Source: an uncultured bacterium (GTDB taxonomy: Bacteria > Bacillota_I > Bacilli_A > Acholeplasmatales > Anaeroplasmataceae). Taken from it: a DNA stretch of 64,000 bases. The translations under genes and the position numbers were made by a program. The notes beneath the pieces are model-generated. The model was not told the DNA's origin, searched no databases, and saw only the letters and a program-made list of their open reading frames with translations. Numbering within the stretch: position 1 is the first letter of the stretch; every line of letters begins with the position of its first letter. This document shows, in pieces, positions 1 to 9,060 of this stretch. The stretch spans positions 1-64,000 of the forward strand of contig CASFCK010000008.1 of the NCBI GenBank assembly GCA_949293265.1. The letters are read 5' to 3'.

Positions 1-23
1 CCACCTATTATTGTAAAAGGTGG
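1..23. repeat. short inverted repeat at the window edge
   Basis: CCACCT and AGGTGG form a perfect 6-bp inverted repeat around an 11-base AT-rich loop. It sits about 90 bases upstream of the integrase start. It could be the end of a neighbouring element, a hairpin, or a recombinase site. The window starts here, so the context to the left is unknown. Confidence 0.3.
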
Positions 24-111
24 CCATATTTACTTGATTTGTGAAAAATAAATATTATTTTATATAAAAATCTCATTTTTTTGACTATATAATATATGAG
101 GTAAATTTAAA

Positions 112-1044
112 ATGATACTTAAACTATGGTTAAATGAATGGCTTAATAAATACATGAAGCCTTCAATTAAATTAAAAACATTTATTAAATATGATTATAT
201 TATAAATAAACATATTATTCCTATTTTAGGTGAATATGATATAGATGAACTTACACCATCTATCCTACAAGAATTTTTCTATAATAAAATTGAAAAAGGA
301 AATTTAACTACCAGCAAAAGTCTAAGTATAAATACCGTTCTTGGTATATATTCAATCTTAAAAATAGCTACCACTGATGCAATTCGAATAGGTATTACAG
401 TAAATAATTCAATAAGAAAAGTTAAATTACCTAGTAAAAAAGAAAAAGAAATAGAGGTCTTCAATCTAGACGAACAAAAAAAGATAGTTAATTATTGTCT
501 TAAAAGTAACAAAAACAACTATCTTGGCATTTTAATTTGTTTATTTACAGGAATCCGCTTAGGTGAACTTTTAGCACTTGAATGGTCTGATATAGATTTT
601 ATAAATTACACGCTTAAAATATCTAAAACTGCTTTTACAATTACTAAATACGGAAAAGATTTAGCATATATTAATAGTCCAAAAACTAATACTTCTAAAC
701 GTATAATTCCTATTCCAATTAAATTAATTCGCTTATTAATAAATTCACGTAAAATAAGTAATAGTTTATATGTTATTTCAACTAAAGATGGTAGTATAGT
801 TGAAAATCGTTCCTATCAAAGAACTTTTAAAAGTATATTAAAAAAATGTAATATTAAGCCTCGTAACTTTCACACTCTAAGGCATACATTTGCAACTAGA
901 GCATTAGAATGTGGGATGGACGTTAAAACATTAGCAGAAATTTTAGGTCACAAGTCTGCTATAACGACTTTAAATCGTTATTCACACTCTTTATTAAATT
1001 ATAAAATTGATATGATGAACAAAACTAGTGAACTGCTTTTCTAA
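112..1044 (+). CDS. tyrosine recombinase / phage-type integrase
   Basis: Site-specific recombinase of the phage integrase family, which cuts and rejoins DNA through a covalent 3'-phosphotyrosine. Residues 1-105 look like the N-terminal SAM-like core-binding domain and 115-310 the catalytic domain. The catalytic set is visible: R149 in TGIRLGEL, K191 in the beta-hairpin, H254-x-x-R257 in HTLRHTF, H280 in LGHK and nucleophile Y290 in RYSH. The length (310 residues) is normal for a chromosomal or small-element integrase and shorter than typical Tn916-type integrases. An SD-like GAGGT lies a few bases before the ATG. The stop overlaps the stop of the convergent methyltransferase by 4 bases. It may mobilise the nuclease-helicase/methyltransferase pair or belong to an element lying to the left. 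No att duplication was found. Confidence 0.9.
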   Translation: MILKLWLNEWLNKYMKPSIKLKTFIKYDYIINKHIIPILGEYDIDELTPSILQEFFYNKIEKGNLTTSKSLSINTVLGIYSILKIATTDAIRIGITVNNSIRKVKLPSKKEKEIEVFNLDEQKKIVNYCLKSNKNNYLGILICLFTGIRLGELLALEWSDIDFINYTLKISKTAFTITKYGKDLAYINSPKTNTSKRIIPIPIKLIRLLINSRKISNSLYVISTKDGSIVENRSYQRTFKSILKKCNIKPRNFHTLRHTFATRALECGMDVKTLAEILGHKSAITTLNRYSHSLLNYKIDMMNKTSELLF

Positions 1045-1628
1045 TTTTTTTGTAAAATTATATTCAACCACTTTTCATCTTCCCTATCTTTTCGTACATC
1101 ATAACTAATTTTATATTCAATAATGTTAAAAAGCTTGGTATCAATATATTTTCCCATTTCTAGTTCGTTTAAATATGTAAAATATCTCCCATTTCTTTCA
1201 CCATAAAAATCCCCATATTTAAATGACGCATATAATATACCTTTTCCCTTTAACGCTTTATAACACTTATTAAAGGCAAGCTTTAAAACATTTGGCTTGA
1301 TATGAAGCAAAGATGCACATGCCCAAATTCCATCGAACATATTAATAAAATTCATATCTTCTACTTTCATTTCATAAATATTATTAAGCCCAAGTTTTTT
1401 AGCATGTTCACAAAATATTTTATTAGGATCAATACCATAAACCTCATAGCCTAATGATTTAAAATATAGTATATCTCTTGCACTACCAAAACCTAAATCT
1501 AATAATGTGGTAGCTTTTTTAGATAAATATCTTAAAAACAAATTATATTGTTCTTGCATATCACATTCAATGGTACTTTCTATAAATAATTTTGCATTTT
1601 TAGTGTAATATAAATTGTTTATATCCAT
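1041..1628 (-). CDS. class I SAM-dependent methyltransferase (TehB-like)
   Basis: Small Rossmann-fold methyltransferase. The SAM-binding motif I reads LDLGFGSARD (the usual second glycine position is Ala), followed by an acidic motif in YEVYGIDP and a WACASLLHI segment typical of small-molecule or protein methyltransferases. No DPPY or other DNA N-methyltransferase motif is present, so the substrate is unlikely to be a DNA base amine. The ATG used here has a GGAGG 8 bases upstream; an in-frame GTG one codon earlier is less well placed. It overlaps the end of the upstream nuclease-helicase gene by about 29 bases, so the two are translationally coupled and probably work together. Function beyond methyl transfer is unknown. 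Confidence 0.75.
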   Translation of the reverse strand: MDINNLYYTKNAKLFIESTIECDMQEQYNLFLRYLSKKATTLLDLGFGSARDILYFKSLGYEVYGIDPNKIFCEHAKKLGLNNIYEMKVEDMNFINMFDGIWACASLLHIKPNVLKLAFNKCYKALKGKGILYASFKYGDFYGERNGRYFTYLNELEMGKYIDTKLFNIIEYKISYDVRKDREDEKWLNIILQKN

Positions 1629-4146
1629 CACCTAAGCCTCCATATTTTTCATAATATTCTTCTAAATACTTTAATTCTTTAACAATTATTTCATTTATTA
1701 GTTCTTTAGTTAATTTAGACCATAAAATAGAATTAAATGATATGATATTAAGATCACTTTTTTTAACCTGATTATGTTTTGATTCTTCCTTATCTGATAA
1801 ATATAAATACATAAATCTTTTACGTTCATATTTTTCGAAAGGGTTATCTAACATATTTGTCTTAATTTTACTGAAGTTATTTAAATATTCTTTATCATAA
1901 ATACAATTTGGTCGTTCAACCGGTAAATTTTGATTTAGCCTATTTAAATAAAATTTACGATATTCATTAGTTAAATCATTTAAATTAATATCTCCTTCAT
2001 TATTTGCTAGTTTAAAAGCAGATAAGATAAATATTAATTTAAAAGAAAATGTTAAATCATTTTTATCGATAAAATCAATAAAATCTTGTAATATAGTTTC
2101 ATCATTATGTATTGTTAATCCCTTGTCTTGCCTTATTCTAATAATGTCATCATTATTAAAATATGGTTCTAATCTATTACCAATTGGTAAATATAAACTA
2201 GCATATTTTTTAGACTTATTCCAGCTAGATAATGTTTTAGTGTCTATATAAAGTTCTCTTGCTGCCTGTTCTAAAGATAAATAATTCCCATATTTTTCTT
2301 CAAATGTAAATATATCAACTTCTTCCATTTTGATTTCTTTTTCACTTAAGCCAACTATTTCTAAATAATCTTTATTACTTAAGAGACCACCAAAAGGAAC
2401 ATAATTAGATATTTGCATTAATGAATGGAATGACCATGGTGTTAATTTAGCAGCATAATTATCAACTACATCAATTAAATATAAACATTTTTTATTTTCA
2501 TAATGTCTTAAACCTCTGCCGATTTGTTGTAAATATAGCACTTTAGATAAAGTTGGACGTGCCATAACTATTATTTCTGTTTGTGGAGAATCCCAACCTT
2601 CACTTATTAATTGACAAGAACACAAGAACTGAATTTTTTTAAATGTATATTCAGAAAAATATTCATCATTTTTACTATTACCACCATAAACAGCTCTAGC
2701 TGTTAAACCTACTTCATTTAATAGTTTTGCCATTTTAGAGCAATGTTGTTTATTTACGCAAAAAACAATTCCTTGTTTAAACGGCTTATTTTTGCAATAA
2801 AAATATTTCTTTAGTGTATTTGCTATTAAGATATTTCGTGAATCAACAACAACCGTATTTTCTAAATCAGCATAATTGTAATCTTTACCATTATACCTAA
2901 TGTGTTCTAAATTAATATTACTTTTTAGCCTAAAACAACTAATATCGGTAACAACCCCTTTTTTGATAGCTTCTTTTAATGACATATCTACTTCATAATG
3001 TCCAAATACATCATCTAATTTTTCTTTTGGAGTAGCTGTAAGTCCAATTAAATATTTTGGATTAAAATATTGAATTGTTTTTCTTAAATTGGCTGCTAAA
3101 GCATGATGTGCTTCGTCAACAATTATATAATCATAATATGTCCTTTTTTTATTTAATCTAGTTGCAAAAATATAATTATAACATGAAATATCTATATTAT
3201 ACTTTAAATATTCAAGTTCTTTAATCCTCTTAAACCAATCAGTTTTTATTTTTATACTTGGCACCATAATTAAAACATTACGAACTGATTTTTTTATATA
3301 TTCTTTTTTTAGATCTTCTAGACAAATTTGTGATTTACCAGTACCAGTTGGAATAACAATTAAAGCTGTAGTTTTGCCATTTTTTCTATCTTCATCAAGC
3401 CTATTTAATATGTTTTCTTGATGTTCATACAAGCATATTTTTCTTTCACTTTTAAAATAGTTTTTAGGAATCAATTCTTCTTTATTCGTAATATATTTTT
3501 TTAAATTATCAACAACTTGATCTTTAAATTTTAATGTGTTACTCGCAAATCTGTAAACTTTTATGCCAAATAAAACCAAAGTGTTTTGTCTTTCTAGTTG
3601 GACCTCGTATCTTTCTTTACCTACGATTAAGGGATCGTGAAATTCAATTCCATTAGCTTCAAAACTATAGTTATGAGTTTTAGTTTCAACATAAAAATCC
3701 AAAGATGCAGTTTTATTATTGCCTATTGAAATTTGAACTTCTTTTTGTAAACAATCTAAGATATCCTTACCAAATGTATCAATAAAAGCATCTTCTAATA
3801 ATTTTTCAGCAGGTGTATTATCAAAATGACTTTTATCTAGGTGACCGCCATTATCAGTTAGCTCTATTTCTTCTACTGAACATTTAATTAAATCTAATAT
3901 TTTTTTGTATGTGTTTTCATCATCGTTAAGATTATTAAATCTTAAAACCCGATCGTATTGATACATATAACGGTTTTGCATTTCACAATATGTCGAATAC
4001 AAAAAATGTTCATTACTTTTATCAAAATTATCGTCAATAATTATAATATCATTATTATATTCATAGACATATGATGAAAATCTATGATTAAATTTATATA
4101 TTTCAATAAGCTTAAATCCTCTATTTTCAAAATAACAATAGTTCAT
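1600..4146 (-). CDS. nuclease-like domain plus SF2 DEAD/DEAH helicase
   Basis: Multi-domain DNA/RNA translocase. Around residues 115-205 there is a PD-(D/E)XK-like region of the Vsr/DUF559 type: a Leu-Asp-Phe strand, then EANGIEFHD, then an RF strand. Around 265-275 is Walker A (PTGTGKS), around 345 the DEAH box (VDEAHHA), and then the helicase C-terminal motifs including SEGWDSPQ and QQIGRGLRH. After about residue 640 a MerR-like helix-turn-helix (LSLEQAARELYIDTKTL) and a helical tail follow. Start: the ATG at 4146 has AAGGTG 6 bases upstream and is preferred over a GTG three codons earlier. The coupled methyltransferase and the nearby integrase suggest an accessory, possibly anti-phage, module. 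A plain DNA-repair helicase is the alternative. Confidence 0.8.
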   Translation of the reverse strand: MNYCYFENRGFKLIEIYKFNHRFSSYVYEYNNDIIIIDDNFDKSNEHFLYSTYCEMQNRYMYQYDRVLRFNNLNDDENTYKKILDLIKCSVEEIELTDNGGHLDKSHFDNTPAEKLLEDAFIDTFGKDILDCLQKEVQISIGNNKTASLDFYVETKTHNYSFEANGIEFHDPLIVGKERYEVQLERQNTLVLFGIKVYRFASNTLKFKDQVVDNLKKYITNKEELIPKNYFKSERKICLYEHQENILNRLDEDRKNGKTTALIVIPTGTGKSQICLEDLKKEYIKKSVRNVLIMVPSIKIKTDWFKRIKELEYLKYNIDISCYNYIFATRLNKKRTYYDYIIVDEAHHALAANLRKTIQYFNPKYLIGLTATPKEKLDDVFGHYEVDMSLKEAIKKGVVTDISCFRLKSNINLEHIRYNGKDYNYADLENTVVVDSRNILIANTLKKYFYCKNKPFKQGIVFCVNKQHCSKMAKLLNEVGLTARAVYGGNSKNDEYFSEYTFKKIQFLCSCQLISEGWDSPQTEIIVMARPTLSKVLYLQQIGRGLRHYENKKCLYLIDVVDNYAAKLTPWSFHSLMQISNYVPFGGLLSNKDYLEIVGLSEKEIKMEEVDIFTFEEKYGNYLSLEQAARELYIDTKTLSSWNKSKKYASLYLPIGNRLEPYFNNDDIIRIRQDKGLTIHNDETILQDFIDFIDKNDLTFSFKLIFILSAFKLANNEGDINLNDLTNEYRKFYLNRLNQNLPVERPNCIYDKEYLNNFSKIKTNMLDNPFEKYERKRFMYLYLSDKEESKHNQVKKSDLNIISFNSILWSKLTKELINEIIVKELKYLEEYYEKYGGLGDGYKQFILH

Positions 4147-4237
4147 CTTAATCACCTTTAATTATATACATTATACAACAATTAAGTGATTAACAAAATA
4201 TAATTTTGGATATATAACATATCCAATATTTAATTTA

Positions 4238-4260
4238 TTAAAAAAGGACCTAAGTCCTTA
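4238..4260 (-). terminator. intrinsic terminator overlapping the SIMPL gene stop
   Basis: AAGGAC-CTAA-GTCCTT hairpin followed on the minus strand by a run of T. The stop codon of the SIMPL gene lies in the loop. Confidence 0.8.
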
Positions 4261-4903
4261 TTTCATATATTAATGTTACAAAATCATTTACAGTTATATC
4301 ATTAGGTTCAAAGTCTAATTGTTTATTTTGCATCATTAATGGTCTTATATCATTGGTACTAGGTCTAGTTACTAAATTTAAATTACTATTATTATCATAA
4401 TTTATACTAATAATATCAGCTAATATTATACCTACTGCCTTAGCTAATATTTTAGCTTTGTTTTTTGCGTCTTTTACAGCTTCATTTACTAGTTTTGCCT
4501 TAAGTCTATTTTCTGCTTTAAGACTATATTCAATATTAATTTGCGGATTAAGTTTAGTTTTAGCAACTTCATTTAATATATTAGTTAATAATTTATGATT
4601 TTTATTGAAACTGATATTTATAGTTTCAGTATATTTATAACCAACTAATTTATTTATATATTTACCATCATTATCTTTAATTTGTTCATAATTAGGTTCA
4701 ATTATAAAGTTTTTAGTTTTAACATCAGTTCTTATAAAACCTAAATTAACTAATATATCTTTTAATAAATTTGTATCATTATCTACTTCAGCTATTAATT
4801 CTTCATAATTTGTTTTAGTTTTTGCTAAAGTAAATTTTATGCTTGTTAAATCAGGTTTAATACTTAAACTTGCTTTCCCTATTACTTTTAGTGTTTTGTC
4901 CAA
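4250..4903 (-). CDS. SIMPL domain (DUF541) protein
   Basis: The 217-residue protein matches the SIMPL/DUF541 family: an N-terminal VxGxAxxxxxPD strand pattern and a long helix of the kind AVKDAKNKAKILAKAVG near residue 145 that typifies the family. Family members are often periplasmic or membrane-linked (e.g. E. coli YggE, linked to oxidative stress), but this one has no signal peptide and should be cytoplasmic. Start codon is TTG, placed 3 bases after a strong GGAGAGGA site. The reading frame overlaps the 3' end of the ADP-ribosylglycohydrolase gene by 47 bases, so it is the last gene of the hydrolase / ADP-ribosylglycohydrolase / SIMPL operon. The molecular function is not known. Confidence 0.8.
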   Translation of the reverse strand: MDKTLKVIGKASLSIKPDLTSIKFTLAKTKTNYEELIAEVDNDTNLLKDILVNLGFIRTDVKTKNFIIEPNYEQIKDNDGKYINKLVGYKYTETINISFNKNHKLLTNILNEVAKTKLNPQINIEYSLKAENRLKAKLVNEAVKDAKNKAKILAKAVGIILADIISINYDNNSNLNLVTRPSTNDIRPLMMQNKQLDFEPNDITVNDFVTLIYEIRT

Positions 4904-5717
4904 AATATCCTCTCCTTATCTTTTTATAAAATTGAATTAATATTTTTTTAAATTCATTAGGTAAAAAATTATTATAAATATTTTTAGATATAAAATCTTG
5001 ATTTACATCATAATAAGCACTAGCTATAGCTCCACCTATGCTAGCTATAGTGTCACTATCCCCACCTATAGAAATAGCTGTTCTAATTGTATCTAGAAAA
5101 CTATTACTAATTAAAAAACAATATATAGCTTGAGGAATAGAATTCATACATGATGAATCAAAGCTATAGTTTTTAACTAAGTCTAAATAATTAAAATTAA
5201 GCTCATAATACTTAGATGCAAATTCTTTAATAAATGCCTTAGTATAGCCACATTTAGCATAATAAATACACATAGCAACAACTAAAGCACCTTTTATTCC
5301 TTCTTCATGATTGTGGGTAATCTTAGTGATTTTCATTGTTAAATCTTTAACTTCAGCTTCACTCTTAGCGTAAAACGTAACCGGAGAAATCCGCATAGCA
5401 CTACCATTACCATAACTATTATAAGGCTTAGGGTTTTTATTATGTAACCATTTATCAAATAAATTACCATAAGCTACATTATATTTATTAGCATAATATT
5501 TAATTCTTTCGATTATTTTATCTTCTGTTAATGATTCAGTTAATAATATATCACATACCGCAATAGTTAAAACAGTATCGTCAGTATAATGGTATCCTAA
5601 CTTTTGGTCTTCTTTCTTTTGGGGAATTAAAAAATCCTTGCCTTTGTAATTATTAAATTCAAACCGTGAACCACATATATCACCAACTATAGCTCCTAAA
5701 ATATTTAAAAATTTCAT
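4857..5717 (-). CDS. ADP-ribosylglycohydrolase family protein (DraG-like)
   Basis: Removes ADP-ribose from proteins, nucleic acids or small molecules, using a binuclear Mg centre. The family signatures are clear: GDICGS at residues 12-17, TDDT at 45-48 and GGDSDT at 218-223, which together provide the metal ligands. The length of 286 is typical. An AGGTGA site lies just before the ATG, inside the end of the upstream alpha/beta hydrolase gene, whose stop directly abuts this start. The basic C-terminal tail (residues 265-286) is lineage-specific and overlaps the start of the SIMPL gene. Substrate cannot be told from sequence. Confidence 0.88.
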   Translation of the reverse strand: MKFLNILGAIVGDICGSRFEFNNYKGKDFLIPQKKEDQKLGYHYTDDTVLTIAVCDILLTESLTEDKIIERIKYYANKYNVAYGNLFDKWLHNKNPKPYNSYGNGSAMRISPVTFYAKSEAEVKDLTMKITKITHNHEEGIKGALVVAMCIYYAKCGYTKAFIKEFASKYYELNFNYLDLVKNYSFDSSCMNSIPQAIYCFLISNSFLDTIRTAISIGGDSDTIASIGGAIASAYYDVNQDFISKNIYNNFLPNEFKKILIQFYKKIRRGYFGQNTKSNRESKFKY

Positions 5718-6431
5718 TTATTCACCTAGATTCTTAATATCATTAATAAATTTATTAATTTCCATTAACATATTTAATCTTTCTTCTTGGTCATATTTAT
5801 TATGACTAGATTTTTCATATACTAAATATTTAATATTATTCATTAAATATTTATCTATTTTATAGCTGACCATTTCATCTGCTTTAGAATTGATAATTAA
5901 AATAGGTGTAGATATTTTTTTAATATATTTTTTAGCTAAATGACTTAATTTAAATAATTCAATATAGCGAAGTGGCCATTTATAATAAGAAAAGATATTT
6001 TTAGTTGGCTTTAGTGCATAATATGTGCTATATTCTAATAATTTTACATTGTTTTTACTATATAAATTTAAACCAACTAGGCATGATCTAATCATAGCTT
6101 TTATTTTTGGCCTAATTTTTAATGGTAAGGCTAAACAAATAAGTTTTTTTATAATATTAGGATTATTATAAATGAAATCAATTAACAACAATCCACCCAT
6201 AGAATGACCTATAGCATATATTTCATTACCTTCATTATGGAATTTATATATTAAATCTACTAATGCTTTACGCCAATCTTTTAAACCATGTTTACCAAAA
6301 TTTAATGCTGTACTATCATGACCTGGTAAAGTTATAACCTGACATTTGATATCTTTAAAATATTTTATTATATCATTAAATTGTTTAGTTGATTCTACTA
6401 TTCCGTGAACACAAATTAAGACTTTATTCAT
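5718..6431 (-). CDS. alpha/beta hydrolase (esterase / monoacylglycerol lipase-like)
   Basis: Serine hydrolase of the alpha/beta fold. With the start chosen here, the oxyanion HG motif is at residues 9-10, the nucleophile elbow GHSMG puts the catalytic serine at 77, an Asp is present in the KADEM segment and a His in SSHNKYD near the C-terminus, giving a full triad. The preferred start is the ATG at 6431, with GGTG 6 bases upstream. An in-frame ATG four codons earlier has no ribosome-binding site. It is the first gene of a three-gene operon with the ADP-ribosylglycohydrolase and the SIMPL protein. A short acyl ester is the likely substrate class; the specific one is unknown. Confidence 0.82.
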   Translation of the reverse strand: MNKVLICVHGIVESTKQFNDIIKYFKDIKCQVITLPGHDSTALNFGKHGLKDWRKALVDLIYKFHNEGNEIYAIGHSMGGLLLIDFIYNNPNIIKKLICLALPLKIRPKIKAMIRSCLVGLNLYSKNNVKLLEYSTYYALKPTKNIFSYYKWPLRYIELFKLSHLAKKYIKKISTPILIINSKADEMVSYKIDKYLMNNIKYLVYEKSSHNKYDQEERLNMLMEINKFINDIKNLGE

Positions 6432-6483
6432 TTTTTTCACCATGTTATTTTAACATGCTAAAAAATAAAAGTAAAATAATGCT

Positions 6484-6516
6484 TAAAAAAAACAGCTGAA
6501 ATGTTCAGCTGTTTTG
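6484..6516 (-). terminator. intrinsic terminator after the MscS gene
   Basis: A perfect 10-bp stem (AACAGCTGAA / TTCAGCTGTT, 3-base loop) flanked by an A-run that becomes a T-run on the minus strand. The outer T4 on the other side makes it potentially bidirectional. Confidence 0.85.
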
Positions 6517-6517
6517 C

Positions 6518-7333
6518 TTATTCGTTTTCTTCTTCTAAGCCTTGAGCTTGTTCTTTTTGTTCATTAACAAACTCTTTAGCGCCTTCAATCATTTTCTTAG
6601 TGGTTTTAACATTTGATTTAACAGGCTCATTAATAACAATTTGTGGGAATGGAATATTAACATTATGTTTATCAAATAATAATTTAAATTCTCTATTTAA
6701 ATCCCGTTGAACTTGATAAATATCTTCTTCCTTACATGTAGCTACTAAAAGTAAATCTACACTTGAAGCATTTAAAGCTTCAACACCTTTATAGTAAGGA
6801 CCTTCTATAATTGAAGGAATATTAGCCTTAATAGTTTCTAAATTATCTCTAATTAAAACTTCAACTCTTGGTAATGATTCACTATATTCAATTCCGATCA
6901 CACATTTAGCTAGTGATACATCTTTAGTTTGGTTAACAATAGTAGTAATTTCACTGTTGTTAACAATATTAACATTACCTGATGCATCAACTAATTTAGT
7001 TGTTCTAATTCCAATTTGAGAAACTGTACCACGCCAACCATTTACAATGACGATATCTCCAATTTGAAATTCACCTTCAAATACCATGAATATACCAGCT
7101 ACTATATCTGCAACTAAGCTTTGAGCACCAAGACCAACAACTAAGGTTAAAATACCAGCGTTTGCAAGTAATTTTGTTGTATCAACACCCCAAGCATTAA
7201 GTACTACGAAAACACATACAATAGCTATTACCCAACGAACAAAGCTTTCTAATAGTTTTACTATTGTTAAGCTACGATTGTTTTTAGCAAAAACTACTCG
7301 CATTATCAAGCGAAGTAAAAATGATAAAACCAT
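6518..7333 (-). CDS. MscS-family mechanosensitive channel (N-terminus probably frameshifted)
   Basis: Small-conductance mechanosensitive channel. The pore helix region reads AGILTLVVGLGAQSLVADIVAGIFMVFE, followed by the beta domain (FQIGDIVIVNGWRGTVSQIGIRTTKL) and the cytoplasmic alpha/beta domain, then an acidic tail. The annotated ATG at 7333 is the first in-frame start but would lack the first membrane helix and has no good ribosome site. The frame stays open upstream to a TGA at 7457-7459 and encodes a plausible helix (IPAVIRTAQIIIIGMVL). An out-of-frame ATG at 7464 would reach that frame if one A were added to the A4 run at 7452-7455 or so. I infer a 1-base slip near the true start. Confidence 0.8.
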   Translation of the reverse strand: MVLSFLLRLIMRVVFAKNNRSLTIVKLLESFVRWVIAIVCVFVVLNAWGVDTTKLLANAGILTLVVGLGAQSLVADIVAGIFMVFEGEFQIGDIVIVNGWRGTVSQIGIRTTKLVDASGNVNIVNNSEITTIVNQTKDVSLAKCVIGIEYSESLPRVEVLIRDNLETIKANIPSIIEGPYYKGVEALNASSVDLLLVATCKEEDIYQVQRDLNREFKLLFDKHNVNIPFPQIVINEPVKSNVKTTKKMIEGAKEFVNEQKEQAQGLEEENE

Positions 7334-7456
7334 TCCAATTATAATTATTTGGGCTGTTCTAATTACTGCTGGTATTTTTTGATAAATTAGATCTACAAAG
7401 TTGTTTTGTGAAACACTTTTATTGAATATTGATTCTTCACCAAAAATTTTATATTT

Positions 7457-9050
7457 TCAAACATTTCCTTCTTTATAAAATTGAATTACATTATTGTTAT
7501 TTGATTTAAATGTAAGACCATCAGTTAAATATTGTCCGCTAATTAAATCGGTAGCATTACCTATTTGACCAGCATTATAAGAAATGTTAGAGTTTTTAAT
7601 ACTTACATTTTGATTCACTTTATTAACTTTAAATTGTCCAGCTAATACATTATTAAAAGTATAATTTGAAGTAGCTGTAGATGTTACATATACTTTAACA
7701 TTACCATTTGCATCTGGTTCTGATAATGTATAAGTAAATTCATTATTATTAAATTCATAACCATTATAAGTTAATGTAAAATTTGTTGGTAATTTTAAAC
7801 TATCTTTATTATCACCAAACGCTAATGTTTGTGTATAACTTGCTAAATTAGTACTAATACCACTATTTATATTAGTTTTATTAATTGTTATGGTTTTAGT
7901 AATAGTAGCACTATTATAGTTATTACTTCCAACTGCAGTAATAGTTAAAGTTATTGTACCTGCCTTAGTTGGTATTAAAGTATTACCACTAATAGTTGCA
8001 CTACCAGTTCCAGCATTAACACTATATGTAATATTACCAGATTGATTACCTGCCGTGCTTGAAGTAGATAGTGTTAAATTAGAACCAAAATTAACAGACG
8101 TATTGCCTTTATATGTTAATGTTTGATTTGCTTTATTAATTTTCCAAGTAAAAGTTTTGGCAGCTTTACTACCAGTACTATCCCAAGCATATTTCATTCT
8201 TGGCTCTAAAGTTATAGAATAACTACCTGCATCAGTAGCACTTTGCGTTCCACCAACTACTTTAACATATTCTGATAAATTAGCTATAGCATTTTTAACA
8301 TTACCATCATAGGTAAAATTTTGTAATTGTTCATTTACATATTGATTTAATGTTTTACCACCAACACTATTATTAGCAGCAACAACTGTAAAACGACAAA
8401 TATAAAGAAAATTACCATCTAAATCTGGATGAAGTGTATCATTTTCATCAACTTTTTTATTAGCTGTATGCATAGTTGAATTATCACGAGCTGTAAGTGC
8501 ATAAGTCCCAGGTGTTGAAGGAATAACTAAGTCTGATTCCTTTCCCGTATATTTACAAGGTACTTGATAACCTTGACCAGCTTCATCAGTAATCCTAAGT
8601 AGCATAAATTTATTAAATCTTGGAGGTGTTATTTGACTCTCATCAAACAATGTCCAAACAATTTTAACTTTATCACCAGCATATAAAGGATTATCTAAAG
8701 GTGTAATAGCCGCATGCCCTCTATCTGTATACTTATAACTATTACCTTCATCCGGGAAAAAATAATTATTTCCAAAGCTTTCTACAGTATAAGAATCACC
8801 ATAGACCATACGTTTGACCACTAATAAATTGATTTTCACTATTTTTTAAATAAATAGCGTAAGAAGCCATCTCAGGACCTGTTGGATATGTCTCAACTTC
8901 ATCATCATAATTAGTTGAAGAAAAAGCTGATGTAGCTTCTTCTACTATGTCTTCACTCTTAGCTTCTACTTTATTATTAGTATTAAATAATATTAATGAA
9001 ATAGAAGTAATAACTAATAGTGCAAATAATAATTTAATTGTTCTTTTCAT
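7457..9050 (-). pseudogene. MBG/Ig-type surface protein, split by a 7-base tandem repeat
   Basis: Secreted cell-surface protein with a signal peptide (residues 1-30, KRTIKLLF then hydrophobic, VEAK) and MBG/Ig-like beta domains rich in Thr/Asn/Ser. The first part ends 84 codons in, right after GQTYGLW; the rest continues in another frame as a 460-codon stretch starting at a GTG at 8839. The break coincides with a tandem repeat of period 7 (ACCATAG, ACCATAC on the plus strand, 8798-8811). Removing one unit joins the frames and gives QTYGDSYTV, a normal MBG-type sequence, for a product of about 528 residues. No LPXTG or C-terminal anchor is seen; the frame ends at a TGA that overlaps the probable MscS start. 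Start has AGGAGG upstream. It follows the TetR gene by 10 bases and is probably controlled by it. Confidence 0.75.
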
Positions 9051-9060
9051 AAATAACCTC

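Noticed and set aside
1-111. Invertible promoter controlled by the integrase
   Set aside because: The inverted repeat at 1-23 is just 6 bp with an 11-base loop; no pair of longer inverted repeats around a promoter is visible in the window.
1600-4146. Restriction subunit for the LRR-methyltransferase
   Set aside because: It lies about 50 kb away, has its own coupled methyltransferase and lacks type III Res features beyond the generic helicase core.
7457-7459. UGA as a tryptophan codon joining the surface protein and MscS
   Set aside because: pulA ends in TGA exactly at the yhaM start, tRNA-Trp has a CCA anticodon, and reading through the TGA after GQTYGLW in the surface gene soon meets a TAA. 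UGA is a normal stop here.
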